The notes under the pieces were generated by a model. It ran no database searches. It was not told the origin of the DNA and worked only from the letters and a program-made list of their open reading frames with translations. Shown here in pieces: positions 16,917 through 26,400 of a stretch of DNA of 64,000 bases; positions within the stretch are counted from its first letter, which is position 1; each line of letters opens with the position of its first letter. Position numbers and translations under genes: made by a program. The stretch spans positions 1,245,501 through 1,309,500 of the forward strand of contig NZ_CP041253.1 of NCBI RefSeq assembly GCF_006575665.1, read 5' to 3'. The stretch comes from Echinicola soli (GTDB lineage: Bacteria > Bacteroidota > Bacteroidia > Cytophagales > Cyclobacteriaceae).

Positions 16917-17825
16917 TTAATTAATCTCCTGATCTAGATGAGCCACACTGTTGAGGATCAATTGGACTACATGAAAATAAAAATCCTGATTGACCTTGTC
17001 AAACGTGTCGGTGTCACGATGATAATCCGGATGGTCCTCCACACCAAAATAAATAAATGGGATGCCTTTAGCGTGGAAGGGAGCATGGTCAGAAGCACTG
17101 GTCCAATCATCATGACCCGTCCCAGGAAGGTCATGGCCAAATTTTAATTGGACTTTGGAATGTTCGGCCGCATTCTCCAGTATGGGTTTGAGCTGCGGGT
17201 AATGATGGGTCCCACAAGCGTAGATTTCATTCTTATCACTTCTACTGATCATGTCCATGTTCACATTTAAGATGATCTGATCCAACGGAAATGGAAAATC
17301 CCTCACCAAGGCCTTGGCACCCTGGAGGCCCATTTCTTCGGCATCCAGGGCAGCGAAGATCATGGAATGCATCGGCCGGTTTTCAGCAAAATAGGCCGCC
17401 ATCGCCAACAGCGCAGCCGTTCCCGAGCCATTGTCATCCGCACCATTATAGATTTTGCCATCCTTTACTCCCAAATGATCATAATGGGCGGTGATCACGA
17501 TGATTTTCCCGGAAACGGTACCAGGCACAAAGCCCACAATATTGGCGGCATTTTCAATTTTGGTTTCATCACCAAAGCTAAAAAGCTGGGTATAATCATC
17601 ATATTGACTGGTCAAGCCGAGGGCTTCAAAACGGCTTTTGATCAGCGCACGGGCCTTCATGCTACCTTCCGTCAAGGGTGCCCTTCCTGCCAATGCATCA
17701 GAAGCCAGGAACTGGAAATCCTCCATCAACTGTGAACGGTCGATTTTCTGACCGGACACGCACAAAGGACTGAGGATAAAGAGCATCAAAATGATGATTT
17801 TTGGCATTCTCATGGGATTATGCAT
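16917..17825 (-). CDS. Secreted M28 family zinc aminopeptidase
   Basis: A 302-residue peptidase with a signal peptide (hydrophobic residues 8-24, ending VSGQ). ATG codons at residues 5 and 7 are alternative starts. The two-zinc M28 site is complete: AHYDHLG (residues 113-119), Asp130 (GADDNGSG), the Glu pair 163-164 (DAEEMG), Asp in NVNMDM, and His in DYHRDTDT. It removes N-terminal amino acids from peptides in the periplasm or outside. It is transcribed toward the DUF5009 gene. Confidence 0.92.
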   Translation of the reverse strand: MHNPMRMPKIIILMLFILSPLCVSGQKIDRSQLMEDFQFLASDALAGRAPLTEGSMKARALIKSRFEALGLTSQYDDYTQLFSFGDETKIENAANIVGFVPGTVSGKIIVITAHYDHLGVKDGKIYNGADDNGSGTAALLAMAAYFAENRPMHSMIFAALDAEEMGLQGAKALVRDFPFPLDQIILNVNMDMISRSDKNEIYACGTHHYPQLKPILENAAEHSKVQLKFGHDLPGTGHDDWTSASDHAPFHAKGIPFIYFGVEDHPDYHRDTDTFDKVNQDFYFHVVQLILNSVAHLDQEIN

Positions 17826-17918
17826 AGCTAAGGATAAAGTATATCAATGAAAATACTAATTTAGTCTTTTGGAAAGGTCAAACGCTGGTGAAGCCTCCAT
17901 GAATTTCTAAACGTACAT

Positions 17919-19013
17919 TTGCTGACAAATATGCTCAAAAAATCAAGGACAAGTTTCATGCAATATAGCGAATTATTGGCTATAGGCGTAAAATCGCTTT
18001 TGATTCTGATTTCCTTTTTTATAGTCTCATTTCAAACTTTCTGCCAAAGTCAGCTGCCTCCACAGTTTTTGGATGGAAAGGCCATCGTTTTTATCTCCAA
18101 TGCGCCGGGTGCCCGGCCAATCATGCAGTGGGAAGGTATCGCAAAGGAAGTTCATCCTGCTTTGGTAGAAGCTGGAGGGGATCCGGTAGCCTACTTTGAA
18201 CTCGAAGAGGTCACCCTGTCTGAGGAGATCCAAGGTGCCTATGCCAAAACTTTCAGCCAGCGGTTAATTAAAAATATCCTCATCCTAACCCGTACCGGCA
18301 ACGGTGATTTCTATGTGAATATCCTGGAATATTCGGGAAATGAAGCCATCATCAATACGGCGAATCCTTGGAGCTTACATTCACGTGATATCGAAACACT
18401 AAAAGAAAGCTTGGTCGCAGCAGGTAAAGGTACTCGTAGTAAAAACCTAATGCCCTTGGAAGTGCCTACTTTCTTATCACCCCTCGTTGGTGGTGGACAG
18501 GCGGCCAATAGCACTGCAGCCAGTAATATTCCGGTTTCCGCACGTTTCGTCGCCAAAAATCCGTTAAACCTGGATATATTCAAGTTGGGTATTCCGCTAT
18601 CCGGAGCCAGCGGGGAAACCGCGCTACTATCCAGATACCGCTATGACCTTTATGGTAAGTCCGAAGAGGAAGCTCTTGCGGCCCAAAAGGCAGAGAAAGC
18701 CAATTTAGAACGTATTTTTGATCAATACTATCCGCACCAAACGGAATTTCTTACCGAAATCCGCTCTGATGAACAGTTGATCGATGACCGTGTCCAGTTT
18801 GTGCTGACACGAGTGGAGGGAAGGGAAGCTGACCTTATGGAAAGCATGGGGCTCAATCCTTCAGGCCTTGCAAGCCCGGACAGGATTGTCGTCAAATATT
18901 ACATCAAATTTTTGGTGAGGAATGAACTCTATATTGGCCCAAAATGGGATGCCGATCCAGATGGCCAGACTGCGCTGGTCGATTTTCTAAAAAACTTACA
19001 GATCGAACCATAA
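17919..19013 (+). CDS. Secreted protein of unknown function, 364 residues
   Basis: A hydrophobic segment at about residues 22-42 ends in FCQS, consistent with a signal peptide. An inner start at residue 5 or 14 would leave a shorter leader. The mature part begins LPPQFLDGKAIVFIS and contains mixed alpha/beta sequence, including a small Gly/Ala/Ser-rich loop (VGGGQAANSTAAS) and a charged helical stretch (EEEALAAQKAEKANLERIF). I do not recognise a family. It is divergent from the M28 gene (94 bp) and convergent with the kinase gene (10 bp). Confidence 0.75.
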   Translation: MLTNMLKKSRTSFMQYSELLAIGVKSLLILISFFIVSFQTFCQSQLPPQFLDGKAIVFISNAPGARPIMQWEGIAKEVHPALVEAGGDPVAYFELEEVTLSEEIQGAYAKTFSQRLIKNILILTRTGNGDFYVNILEYSGNEAIINTANPWSLHSRDIETLKESLVAAGKGTRSKNLMPLEVPTFLSPLVGGGQAANSTAASNIPVSARFVAKNPLNLDIFKLGIPLSGASGETALLSRYRYDLYGKSEEEALAAQKAEKANLERIFDQYYPHQTEFLTEIRSDEQLIDDRVQFVLTRVEGREADLMESMGLNPSGLASPDRIVVKYYIKFLVRNELYIGPKWDADPDGQTALVDFLKNLQIEP

Positions 19014-19023
19014 CGCTTATGCA

Positions 19024-19572
19024 TTATTGATTGCCAGCGGTCTTCCCCAAATAGTCCTCAATAGCTTTTATCGATTTGGTCAAGCGCTCGTCCAAACTGC
19101 CGGAAATTGCTACCACAGGTGCATCAGCAGTGTGCATCAGTCTATCATACCAATGATAAAAAAACGTTCTCATTTCGGGATCGGGATGCTCCCGCAGTGG
19201 ATCTTCCTCCCATGGGATATCAATGTCGGTCAGCAGGTAAAGGTCATACTTCCGCCGCGCCATTTGTTCTAATATCCAATCGGCAGTTTTCTGGTATTTG
19301 TGCTCACTCCAGACATGGATGACGTGAAGATCGGTATCACAAAAAAGCAATGCCTCAGCCTGTTTTGCCATTACGTCCTCCAACTGGATTTGGCCTTTGG
19401 CGATTTCCAAAAGGTCGTCAAAGTGATAATCCCTATCCAGCTGCTGAATATACTTACGGGCATATTCCTCCACCCATGGCTCGCCAAAATGTGCTGCCAA
19501 TGCCGCTGAAAGCGTACTTTTACCGGTAGATTCCGGACCAATGATGACGATTTTTTTAGGCTGATTGGGCAT
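19024..19572 (-). CDS. NadR-like ribosylnicotinamide kinase
   Basis: A 182-residue P-loop protein matching the C-terminal kinase domain of NadR. Walker A is GPESTGKS (residues 12-19), followed by WVEEYARKYI and a lid/base region (DIDIPWEEDPLREHP). It should phosphorylate nicotinamide riboside to NMN with ATP. It has no adenylyltransferase or HTH domain, so it is the kinase alone. Its start lies inside the last codons of the transporter gene (17-bp overlap), which strongly implies translational coupling and a joint role in riboside uptake and trapping. Confidence 0.88.
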   Translation of the reverse strand: MPNQPKKIVIIGPESTGKSTLSAALAAHFGEPWVEEYARKYIQQLDRDYHFDDLLEIAKGQIQLEDVMAKQAEALLFCDTDLHVIHVWSEHKYQKTADWILEQMARRKYDLYLLTDIDIPWEEDPLREHPDPEMRTFFYHWYDRLMHTADAPVVAISGSLDERLTKSIKAIEDYLGKTAGNQ

Positions 19573-20176
19573 AATTTTTTGCGGATTTTATCCATGCGAT
19601 CAGCCCTATGATGGCCAATACCGTAAAAAACAAAAACTGAAAAGACGTAAGGATCAGTCCTTTGTAAAAGTAAAGGGGCACAGAAACCAAGTCGGTAATA
19701 ATCCAGGCAATCCAATTTTCTACTTTCTTTTTGGCCATCAGGTACATGCCCACGAAGGCCGAGGAAGTAGTAAACGAATCCCAATATGGCACATCGCTAT
19801 CTGTGTAGGTAGATAATACAAAGTACAGTACACCATAAGAAACGATCAAGAGAACAATGGCATATAACCACCCTTTCCACTTAAGCCAAGTCACGGGCAA
19901 GACCGACTTTCCAGGCTTCGGGTGCGTCCAGACGTACCAGCCATAAATGGACATGGAGAAGTAATAGGCATTGATACCCATGTCCGCATAGAGTTTTACC
20001 TGGAGGCAAATCCACACATAGATCAAAGTGCTGATGATACCTGTCGGATATACCAGGATATTTTCCTTCATGGAGAAAAAGACACTGGCAATGCCAAAAG
20101 TCACCGCAAATGCCTCTAACCAGCTCATTTGCTGAAGGCCCTCTATAAAACTATTGATTATCCACTGCCAATCCAT
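19556..20176 (-). CDS. pnuC: Nicotinamide riboside transporter PnuC
   Basis: I use ATG 20176 (MDWQWIINSFIEG), giving 206 residues. The upstream part of the frame to 20251 is proline-rich and not transporter-like. The product has seven hydrophobic segments and PnuC landmarks (FGIASVFFSMKENILVYPTGI, NAYYFSMSIYGWYVW, and a later WIAWIITDLVSVPLY). PnuC moves nicotinamide riboside by facilitated diffusion. PnuT relatives move thiamine, but the overlapping ribosylnicotinamide kinase gene supports PnuC. I see no thiamin box upstream. A short ACGGT/ACCGT hairpin lies 11 bp before the start. Confidence 0.9.
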   Translation of the reverse strand: MDWQWIINSFIEGLQQMSWLEAFAVTFGIASVFFSMKENILVYPTGIISTLIYVWICLQVKLYADMGINAYYFSMSIYGWYVWTHPKPGKSVLPVTWLKWKGWLYAIVLLIVSYGVLYFVLSTYTDSDVPYWDSFTTSSAFVGMYLMAKKKVENWIAWIITDLVSVPLYFYKGLILTSFQFLFFTVLAIIGLIAWIKSAKNYAQSA

Positions 20177-20427
20177 GCCCCGAAATAACGGTAAAAAACC
20201 GTGAAAAGGAAGGGATTGAGGTTGGAATATTGGAAGGTTTGGGGTAATCACATAGCTGTAGGGTTATATTCCCCTTATCGACTTATACGTGCTTTCAGTA
20301 CCTTAGGCGTTGACCATTTGGCATGTATTTGTCTCAATGTTTCCGCTGTGTCCAAAATTCAATTAAACTTATTTGTGCCTTAGCGCCTCCGTGGCATTAG
20401 CAATGGAAGCCACAAAGACGGGAAGTC

Positions 20428-20509
20428 ACCAAGCAATATTTCTGGAAGATGAGAGATTTCCAGATGGTTTTGGTAAGCATATTTCTCTTGTAATTTAGCA
20501 ATAGTAATG
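20428..20509. repeat. Dispersed repeat R4, copy 1
   Basis: About 82 bp starting accaagcaatatttctgg and ending tagcaatagtaatg are nearly identical to 62036-62116, with a few substitutions and one or two indels. The core contains tctggaa ... tttccaga, a small hairpin. Just to the left (20368-20420) is a stretch (tgtgccttagcgcctccgtgg then a gccacaaag half) related to 31460-31640. No ORF. Confidence 0.65.
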
Positions 20510-20534
20510 TGTAGATTATAAAATCAGTATAAAT

Positions 20535-20641
20535 CCGTCATTGCGAATGCAGAGCAACGGAGTGAAGCAATCTCGTTTTCTTAATACGGGATTGCCACGT
20601 TCCCGATAGCTCGGGACAGGCTATACTTCCTCGTATGACGG
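20535..20641. repeat. Palindromic dispersed repeat of the gtcattgcga type
   Basis: It begins ccgtcattgcgaatg and ends tcgtatgacgg, near-inverted ends. Inside are a gcaatctcg/cgggattgc inverted pair and a cccgatagctcggg palindrome. The outer and inner symmetry matches the element at 3039-3123. It sits between pnuC and the guaB terminator. Confidence 0.65.
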
Positions 20642-20688
20642 TATTTTTTCTTCCCGCCATGAAGTATTCGAAGTTAAAAACTAAAAAA

Positions 20689-20710
20689 GGCTATCCAATT
20701 TTGGATAGCC
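20689..20710 (-). terminator. Intrinsic terminator of guaB
   Basis: On the minus strand ggctatccaaaattggatagcc forms a 9-bp stem with a 4-base loop, followed directly by TTTTTTA. It lies 25 bp after the guaB stop codon. Confidence 0.85.
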
Positions 20711-20734
20711 CCTTTGCCATAATATCTTATATTT

Positions 20735-22234
<1,500 letters not shown>

Positions 22235-22246
22235 CTATTTGCCCGT

Positions 22247-22278
22247 CAAAGATACGAACAATTTTGAATGTGAATCAA
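22247..22278 (-). promoter_or_regulatory. Putative Bacteroidota-type promoter of guaB
   Basis: On the minus strand TTG (22278-22276) is followed after 21 bases by TATCTTTG (22254-22247), matching the -33 TTTG / -7 TAnnTTTG pattern known for Bacteroidota sigma-A. The -7 box is about 33 bp before the ATG. Confidence 0.55.
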
Positions 22279-22476
22279 CGTTCGTATGAAAATAATTAAA
22301 AAAATCCCGCATTTTTCAATCATCGATGGAATAATCTTTGGAATGCGTTATAAAGATACATTTTAGTAATCGAAGTTTTTGCCAAACTATCATTGGCAAG
22401 CATTAAAGGTAACGTATGCTGATTGGTGTATAGGTTAAAATATGATAGAAAGATTGCTGCTCGATCTTCGAATTTC

Positions 22477-23382
22477 CTATCCTACCAGGTAATACCAGCC
22501 TATCAATGTAACAAAGGAAAGCGGGATTCCGATCCCCACCAGCAAGGAGGCAAGCTTGGGATTAAGGTCATGGTTAATCGCGATGATCGAGCCGGTAATC
22601 ATGGGGGCCATGGCAGTTTCCATGACGCTGACCTTATACAGGATATCTTCTGGGCTGAAGATCCACCGGTAAACCAAGAAAATCAGCACCGGTATAAAGA
22701 ACAGTTTATAGCCCAAACCATACCAAAGATTTCTTGAGGAAAGCGTCTGGGCATTGATCTTTACCTGAAGTCCCACAGCAATCAGGGCGATGGGAGTGAG
22801 GGTGGAGGCAAATGCGGCCAATATCTCGTGCGGAATGCCTGTCAGGCTAACCTGCCCAAGGTTCATGGCAATAGCAATCAGGAAAAACAAAAAAGGTGGA
22901 AAGGTCAGGATTTTTCTGGTGATGTCCCGCTTGCGCTTTTTACCATCACCATAGATCGATGCCACGATAATCGCTATGCTGCTCACAATGATAAAGGAGC
23001 CAGCCTGATCCACCAAAAGGGCAATCTTTAGTCCTTCAGCTCCATAAAGGGCTTCGATGATCGGAAAGCCGATAAATGATGTATTGGCCAGTCCGGGCAC
23101 GATGATGAGGCAGCCAGTGGTGGTTTTGCTCCAGCCCAATTTCTTCCCGACGGTACCAAAAATCATCCACGATAGACCAAAACTTATCCAAGCTGTCAGC
23201 ACAGGGAGTAGCAATCCAATGGAAAGTTCCGTCTCGGGAATATGAAGCAATGCCAATGCTGGCAATACAATATAAATCAAATAAGTGTTCAGGGACTTTG
23301 GCGCATTGTCTGGCAGTTCCTTTACGCGTTGGAGCAGGATTCCTATGATCAGGCAAAGAATGACAAGAATAAGGTTGGTCAT
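22477..23382 (-). CDS. AEC family transporter
   Basis: A 301-residue inner-membrane protein with about 10 hydrophobic segments in two five-helix halves. It has the auxin-efflux-carrier type landmarks FIGFPIIEALYG and VMETAMAPMITGS, the second with the family's conserved crossover proline. Bacterial members export or take up organic acids such as malate. The substrate here is unknown. It is divergent from the small 23491 gene, and about 263 bp separate it from guaB. Confidence 0.88.
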   Translation of the reverse strand: MTNLILVILCLIIGILLQRVKELPDNAPKSLNTYLIYIVLPALALLHIPETELSIGLLLPVLTAWISFGLSWMIFGTVGKKLGWSKTTTGCLIIVPGLANTSFIGFPIIEALYGAEGLKIALLVDQAGSFIIVSSIAIIVASIYGDGKKRKRDITRKILTFPPFLFFLIAIAMNLGQVSLTGIPHEILAAFASTLTPIALIAVGLQVKINAQTLSSRNLWYGLGYKLFFIPVLIFLVYRWIFSPEDILYKVSVMETAMAPMITGSIIAINHDLNPKLASLLVGIGIPLSFVTLIGWYYLVG

Positions 23383-23490
23383 AGAACAAAGGTTTGGAAA
23401 AGTTGTTGGCTAAATTAACAGTAATGTAATCTGTTGTTAATCAATAATTTGATTTTATATAGTTTCTTTAATGATAGAAATCCAATTACT

Positions 23491-23721
23491 ATGATAAAAC
23501 TTGTACCTATTCTGATCGATAACAAGCGCATCGTGCAACTTTCGCAGTTGACCATCGACCAAGCCAATGACCTGAGAAGTTTTTTGCCGGGCTCCAGCAT
23601 CAAGCAAATGACCTATCAGGGAATGGAACTTCAGGATTGCATTGAATTTGAAACGTATGAGTACTGGTTTCAGACCAATCATGTCCAAAATGGAACCGCC
23701 TCAACCATTTGGGACTTCTGA
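23491..23721 (+). CDS. Small hypothetical protein, 76 residues
   Basis: I choose ATG 23491 (MIKLVPILIDNKRIV). An earlier in-frame ATG at 23434 adds unlikely residues. The protein is soluble and mixed alpha/beta (LSQLTIDQANDLRSFLP, CIEFETYEYWF). I do not know the family. The opposite-strand frame over the same DNA looks less protein-like. It ends 3 bp before the end of the convergent 23725 gene. Confidence 0.6.
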   Translation: MIKLVPILIDNKRIVQLSQLTIDQANDLRSFLPGSSIKQMTYQGMELQDCIEFETYEYWFQTNHVQNGTASTIWDF

Positions 23722-23724
23722 TGA

Positions 23725-24099
23725 TCAGAGCATTCCGAAGTTTTTACGTTTTTCCATGAAATATGACTCCAACTGGGGGTATACATTGCTTTTTGCTTCC
23801 GGAATACCAGAAAGCGTCATATTCATGTCTCCTTTTGAACCTTGATCCATTACTTCTAAGGTTTCTATTAGAACGATAAACTCCTGAAGGCTCAGGGGAT
23901 GGTTGGATCTTTCAGGCTTTACGGCAAACTCATTACCATAGAAATCCACCACCTCAAAATAAATCTTTCCGTCCAGCGGTGCTGCATAAATGCTGATTTC
24001 CTCTCCCCATTGGCTTTCGGGATATGAAAGCTTTGCCAGCAGTGCTGAAGGGCCTGTTCCATCAAAGTAGCTCTTTGGTGCAAAATCAAAATCAATCAT
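23725..24099 (-). CDS. Hypothetical protein, 124 residues
   Basis: A soluble protein with no signal peptide, starting MIDFDFAPKSYFDGTGPSA. Its beta-rich middle (EISIYAAPLDGKIYFEVVDFYGNEF) is followed by a helical part and a basic C-terminus (YFMEKRKNFGML). The pattern looks like a genuine conserved protein, but I cannot name a family. It is convergent with the 76-residue gene. Confidence 0.7.
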   Translation of the reverse strand: MIDFDFAPKSYFDGTGPSALLAKLSYPESQWGEEISIYAAPLDGKIYFEVVDFYGNEFAVKPERSNHPLSLQEFIVLIETLEVMDQGSKGDMNMTLSGIPEAKSNVYPQLESYFMEKRKNFGML

Positions 24100-24157
24100 G
24101 TCCCAAAAGTAAATGTTATGCTTCGGAAACCCACAAGGGCCAGTCGGATTCTTTCAC

Positions 24158-24230
24158 CTCGAAATATGCATTAGCCTATCTACGCCGCGGAGCAGAAGTG
24201 TGGCGACCTGCAAATTGTTTCAAAAGCAGT
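24158..24230. repeat. Dispersed repeat R2, copy 2
   Basis: The first 29 bp are identical to 4247-4275, followed by a related ctgcaaattgtttcaaaagcag block. Compared with copy 1 it lacks about 40 bp in the middle. It sits at the left edge of the porin upstream region. Confidence 0.6.
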
Positions 24231-24253
24231 TCATTACCATTTTTAATATAAAA

Positions 24254-24284
24254 TACGTATATTTACGTATATTCAGTTACGCGT
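24254..24284. promoter_or_regulatory. Repeated TACGTA sites upstream of the porin gene
   Basis: The palindrome tacgta occurs at 24254-24259 and 24264-24269, one helical turn apart. A related ttacgcgta follows at 24276-24284, and another tacgta at 24459-24464 close to the likely porin promoter. Such phased symmetric hexamers look like regulator-binding sites. Which protein binds is unknown. Confidence 0.4.
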
Positions 24285-24322
24285 ATGGAAACACACACAG
24301 TAGATCACTGCACTTGTACCAA

Positions 24323-24354
24323 TATTTCTTGTAAACGGTCATTTACAAGAAATA
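24323..24354. promoter_or_regulatory. Perfect 13-bp inverted repeat upstream of the porin gene
   Basis: tatttcttgtaaa (24323-24335) and tttacaagaaata (24342-24354) are exact reverse complements separated by 6 bases. It lies 150 bp before the porin ATG. It has no T run on the plus strand to mark a terminator, so an operator or a structured leader is more likely. Confidence 0.5.
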
Positions 24355-24503
24355 AAGAGTTCTTATGCCATAGAAACAACGTGCTATGTAAAAAAGAAGC
24401 GCTATGCTGTATTAATGTATAGAAGCACTGTAATACGTGGCTTATTTTTGTAATAAAATACGTAATAATACTTATTTATAACATACCACTATAAAACAAC
24501 CCA

Positions 24504-25775
24504 ATGAAAAAGATTTATCTCCTGACCATCATTTTATGTACTTTATTGGTGACCCAAACCATGGCCCAAATCCGCATATCTGCTGAGGTACGACCCAGAT
24601 CTGAATTTCGAAATGGCTTCAAAACGCTCACGGACGATAGCAAGGATCCCGCGTTCTTTACAGAGCAACGATCAAGGCTGTACTTGGACTACACCAATAG
24701 CGACTTTGTTTTTAAGTTGGCATTTCAGGACGTACGCATTTGGGGCGAAACCACCCAAATCTTCAAGGAAGAACCCGGCAATACTTTCCTCAGTGAAGCT
24801 TGGGGCCAATACTTTTTCAAGCCTGAATTTTCTGTAAAGGTAGGTCGCCAAATCCTCTCTTATGATAACCAGCGTTTCCTTGGTGGCCTGGAGTGGGCAC
24901 AGCAGGGTAGAAGGCACGACGCACTTTTGTTCATCTATGATAGCGAGCCAAAAGGAATACAGCTACACGTTGGCTTGGCCTATAATCAAGATAATGATGT
25001 GCCAGAGCCTGGTTTTCTCCAAGGTGACGGGGCCAATTTTTATAGTGTATCAGGGAATTACAAGACCATGCAATATGCTTGGTTTCACAAGAATTATGAA
25101 GCGGGAGGATTTTCGTTATTGGTGCACAATGCAGGCTATCAAAATGCAGATAGTACCGTTTCCAATAAACAAACCTTTGGTTTTATCCCAAATGTAAACA
25201 TTGGCAAGGTGGCCGTGGCTGGTGACTTCTATTACCAATCCGGCAAACAAGGGACCAATGATGTCAGTGCCTTCCTGGCCGGCGTCAATGCCACCATTCC
25301 TACTGCAGTAACCCCGCTCACTATCGGTGTAGAATACATCTCTGGTGATGGTGATCTCACAGACGGGAAAAACACCAACTTCAATCCTGATTTTGGCACC
25401 AACCACGCCTTTAATGGTTTTATGGATTACTACTTCGTAGGCCCTGCCAATGGAGCAGTAGGAGTCAATGACATCTACCTAAAGACCAAATGGAAAATCG
25501 GCAAAGGAAACCTCCAGGGACACTTACACCAGTTTTTTACCGGTTCCACCCAATATGATGGGGCAGGTGAAGAGCTTACCAAGGCCATGGGAACTGAAAT
25601 TGACCTTGTTTATGGCATCAAACTGGCCGAGGCTGTCACCTGGAACATCGGCTATTCCCAGATGTTCGCTACAGACACCATGGAGTCCATTCGTGGTGGA
25701 GACCGTACCCACATCCAAAACTGGGCTTGGACCATGATCACCTTCAAACCAACCCTATTCACATCATCCAAATAA
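24504..25775 (+). CDS. Alginate-export-family outer-membrane porin
   Basis: A 423-residue barrel protein. The signal peptide is residues 1-21 (ending TMAQ). The mature part starts IRISAEVRPRSEFRNG and has many alternating strands. Conserved parts of the alginate_exp domain are visible, such as EQRSRLYLDY, VKVGRQILSYDNQRFLGGLEW and DLVYGIKLA. Members are monomeric porins with anion-selective pores, not always for alginate. The upstream 400 bp is AT-rich with symmetric sites at 24254-24284, 24323-24354 and 24459-24464, suggesting tight regulation. No partner gene follows; a repeat does. Confidence 0.85.
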   Translation: MKKIYLLTIILCTLLVTQTMAQIRISAEVRPRSEFRNGFKTLTDDSKDPAFFTEQRSRLYLDYTNSDFVFKLAFQDVRIWGETTQIFKEEPGNTFLSEAWGQYFFKPEFSVKVGRQILSYDNQRFLGGLEWAQQGRRHDALLFIYDSEPKGIQLHVGLAYNQDNDVPEPGFLQGDGANFYSVSGNYKTMQYAWFHKNYEAGGFSLLVHNAGYQNADSTVSNKQTFGFIPNVNIGKVAVAGDFYYQSGKQGTNDVSAFLAGVNATIPTAVTPLTIGVEYISGDGDLTDGKNTNFNPDFGTNHAFNGFMDYYFVGPANGAVGVNDIYLKTKWKIGKGNLQGHLHQFFTGSTQYDGAGEELTKAMGTEIDLVYGIKLAEAVTWNIGYSQMFATDTMESIRGGDRTHIQNWAWTMITFKPTLFTSSK

Positions 25776-25864
25776 GTCAACCCAGAAAATAGCAACATTA
25801 TGAAAATTCCGGCAATCAAAATGGAAGGTGGCCAGTAACCTTTCTGTCTTATTTTTTCAGGCTT

Positions 25865-26133
25865 AAATGCCTAGTGGCATTGGCCAGGACTCCCTTCTCA
25901 CTATTTTAGCCGGCAGAAGTGTAAGCAGGGATGCTCCGTTAGGAGCATTAGCTTGGTAACAGAAATTGGATACAGCATCCTAACAGTGCCGTAGGTACTG
26001 ACCATGGGCAAGGAAAACATATATCATTATCGACTGCATCAGGAGCATGGGCACCCAAATTCATCCGTCCACGCGATGCTTCGATCTCCATAGCCCGCTA
26101 GCGCTCAGTTTACCCATAGTAAATCATATAGAA
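25865..26133. repeat. Multi-hairpin dispersed repeat R3, copy 1 (269 bp)
   Basis: Its first 103 bp (25865-25967) and last 55 bp (26079-26133) match 38101-38257 closely. Between them, 111 bp (25968-26078) are absent from copy 2. The repeat is a chain of short palindromes: aatgcctagtggcatt, atgctccgttaggagcat, ggat...atcc and agcccgctagcgct. The remainder of the gap 25776-26400 shows no gene. Confidence 0.75.
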
Positions 26134-26400
26134 CCGATTTGTTTGGATGTTTGGTCAGCTGGGGGGACGGGTATTTCCGAATCCACCAATTTATACAGGA
26201 AAATCACAATCTGTTCCATTCCCGTGCAACTAAACTGTCGACTAAACGGAGAATCAAATGGATAATTTTTTAAATTCGTGCTGGCAAAATCTTTACGGCT
26301 CTAGATGAATTATAGTGGGCAAATTACGCTGCATTTAACAAGCAAAGTCAAAATACTTGTCCATCATAATTCATTTAGAATCACCTATATCCTACGAACC

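Noticed and set aside
20177-20300. A thiamin or NAD riboswitch in the pnuC leader
   Set aside because: I looked for a thiamin box (ctgaga plus the conserved 3' part) and found none. Only a short ACGGT/ACCGT hairpin is present.
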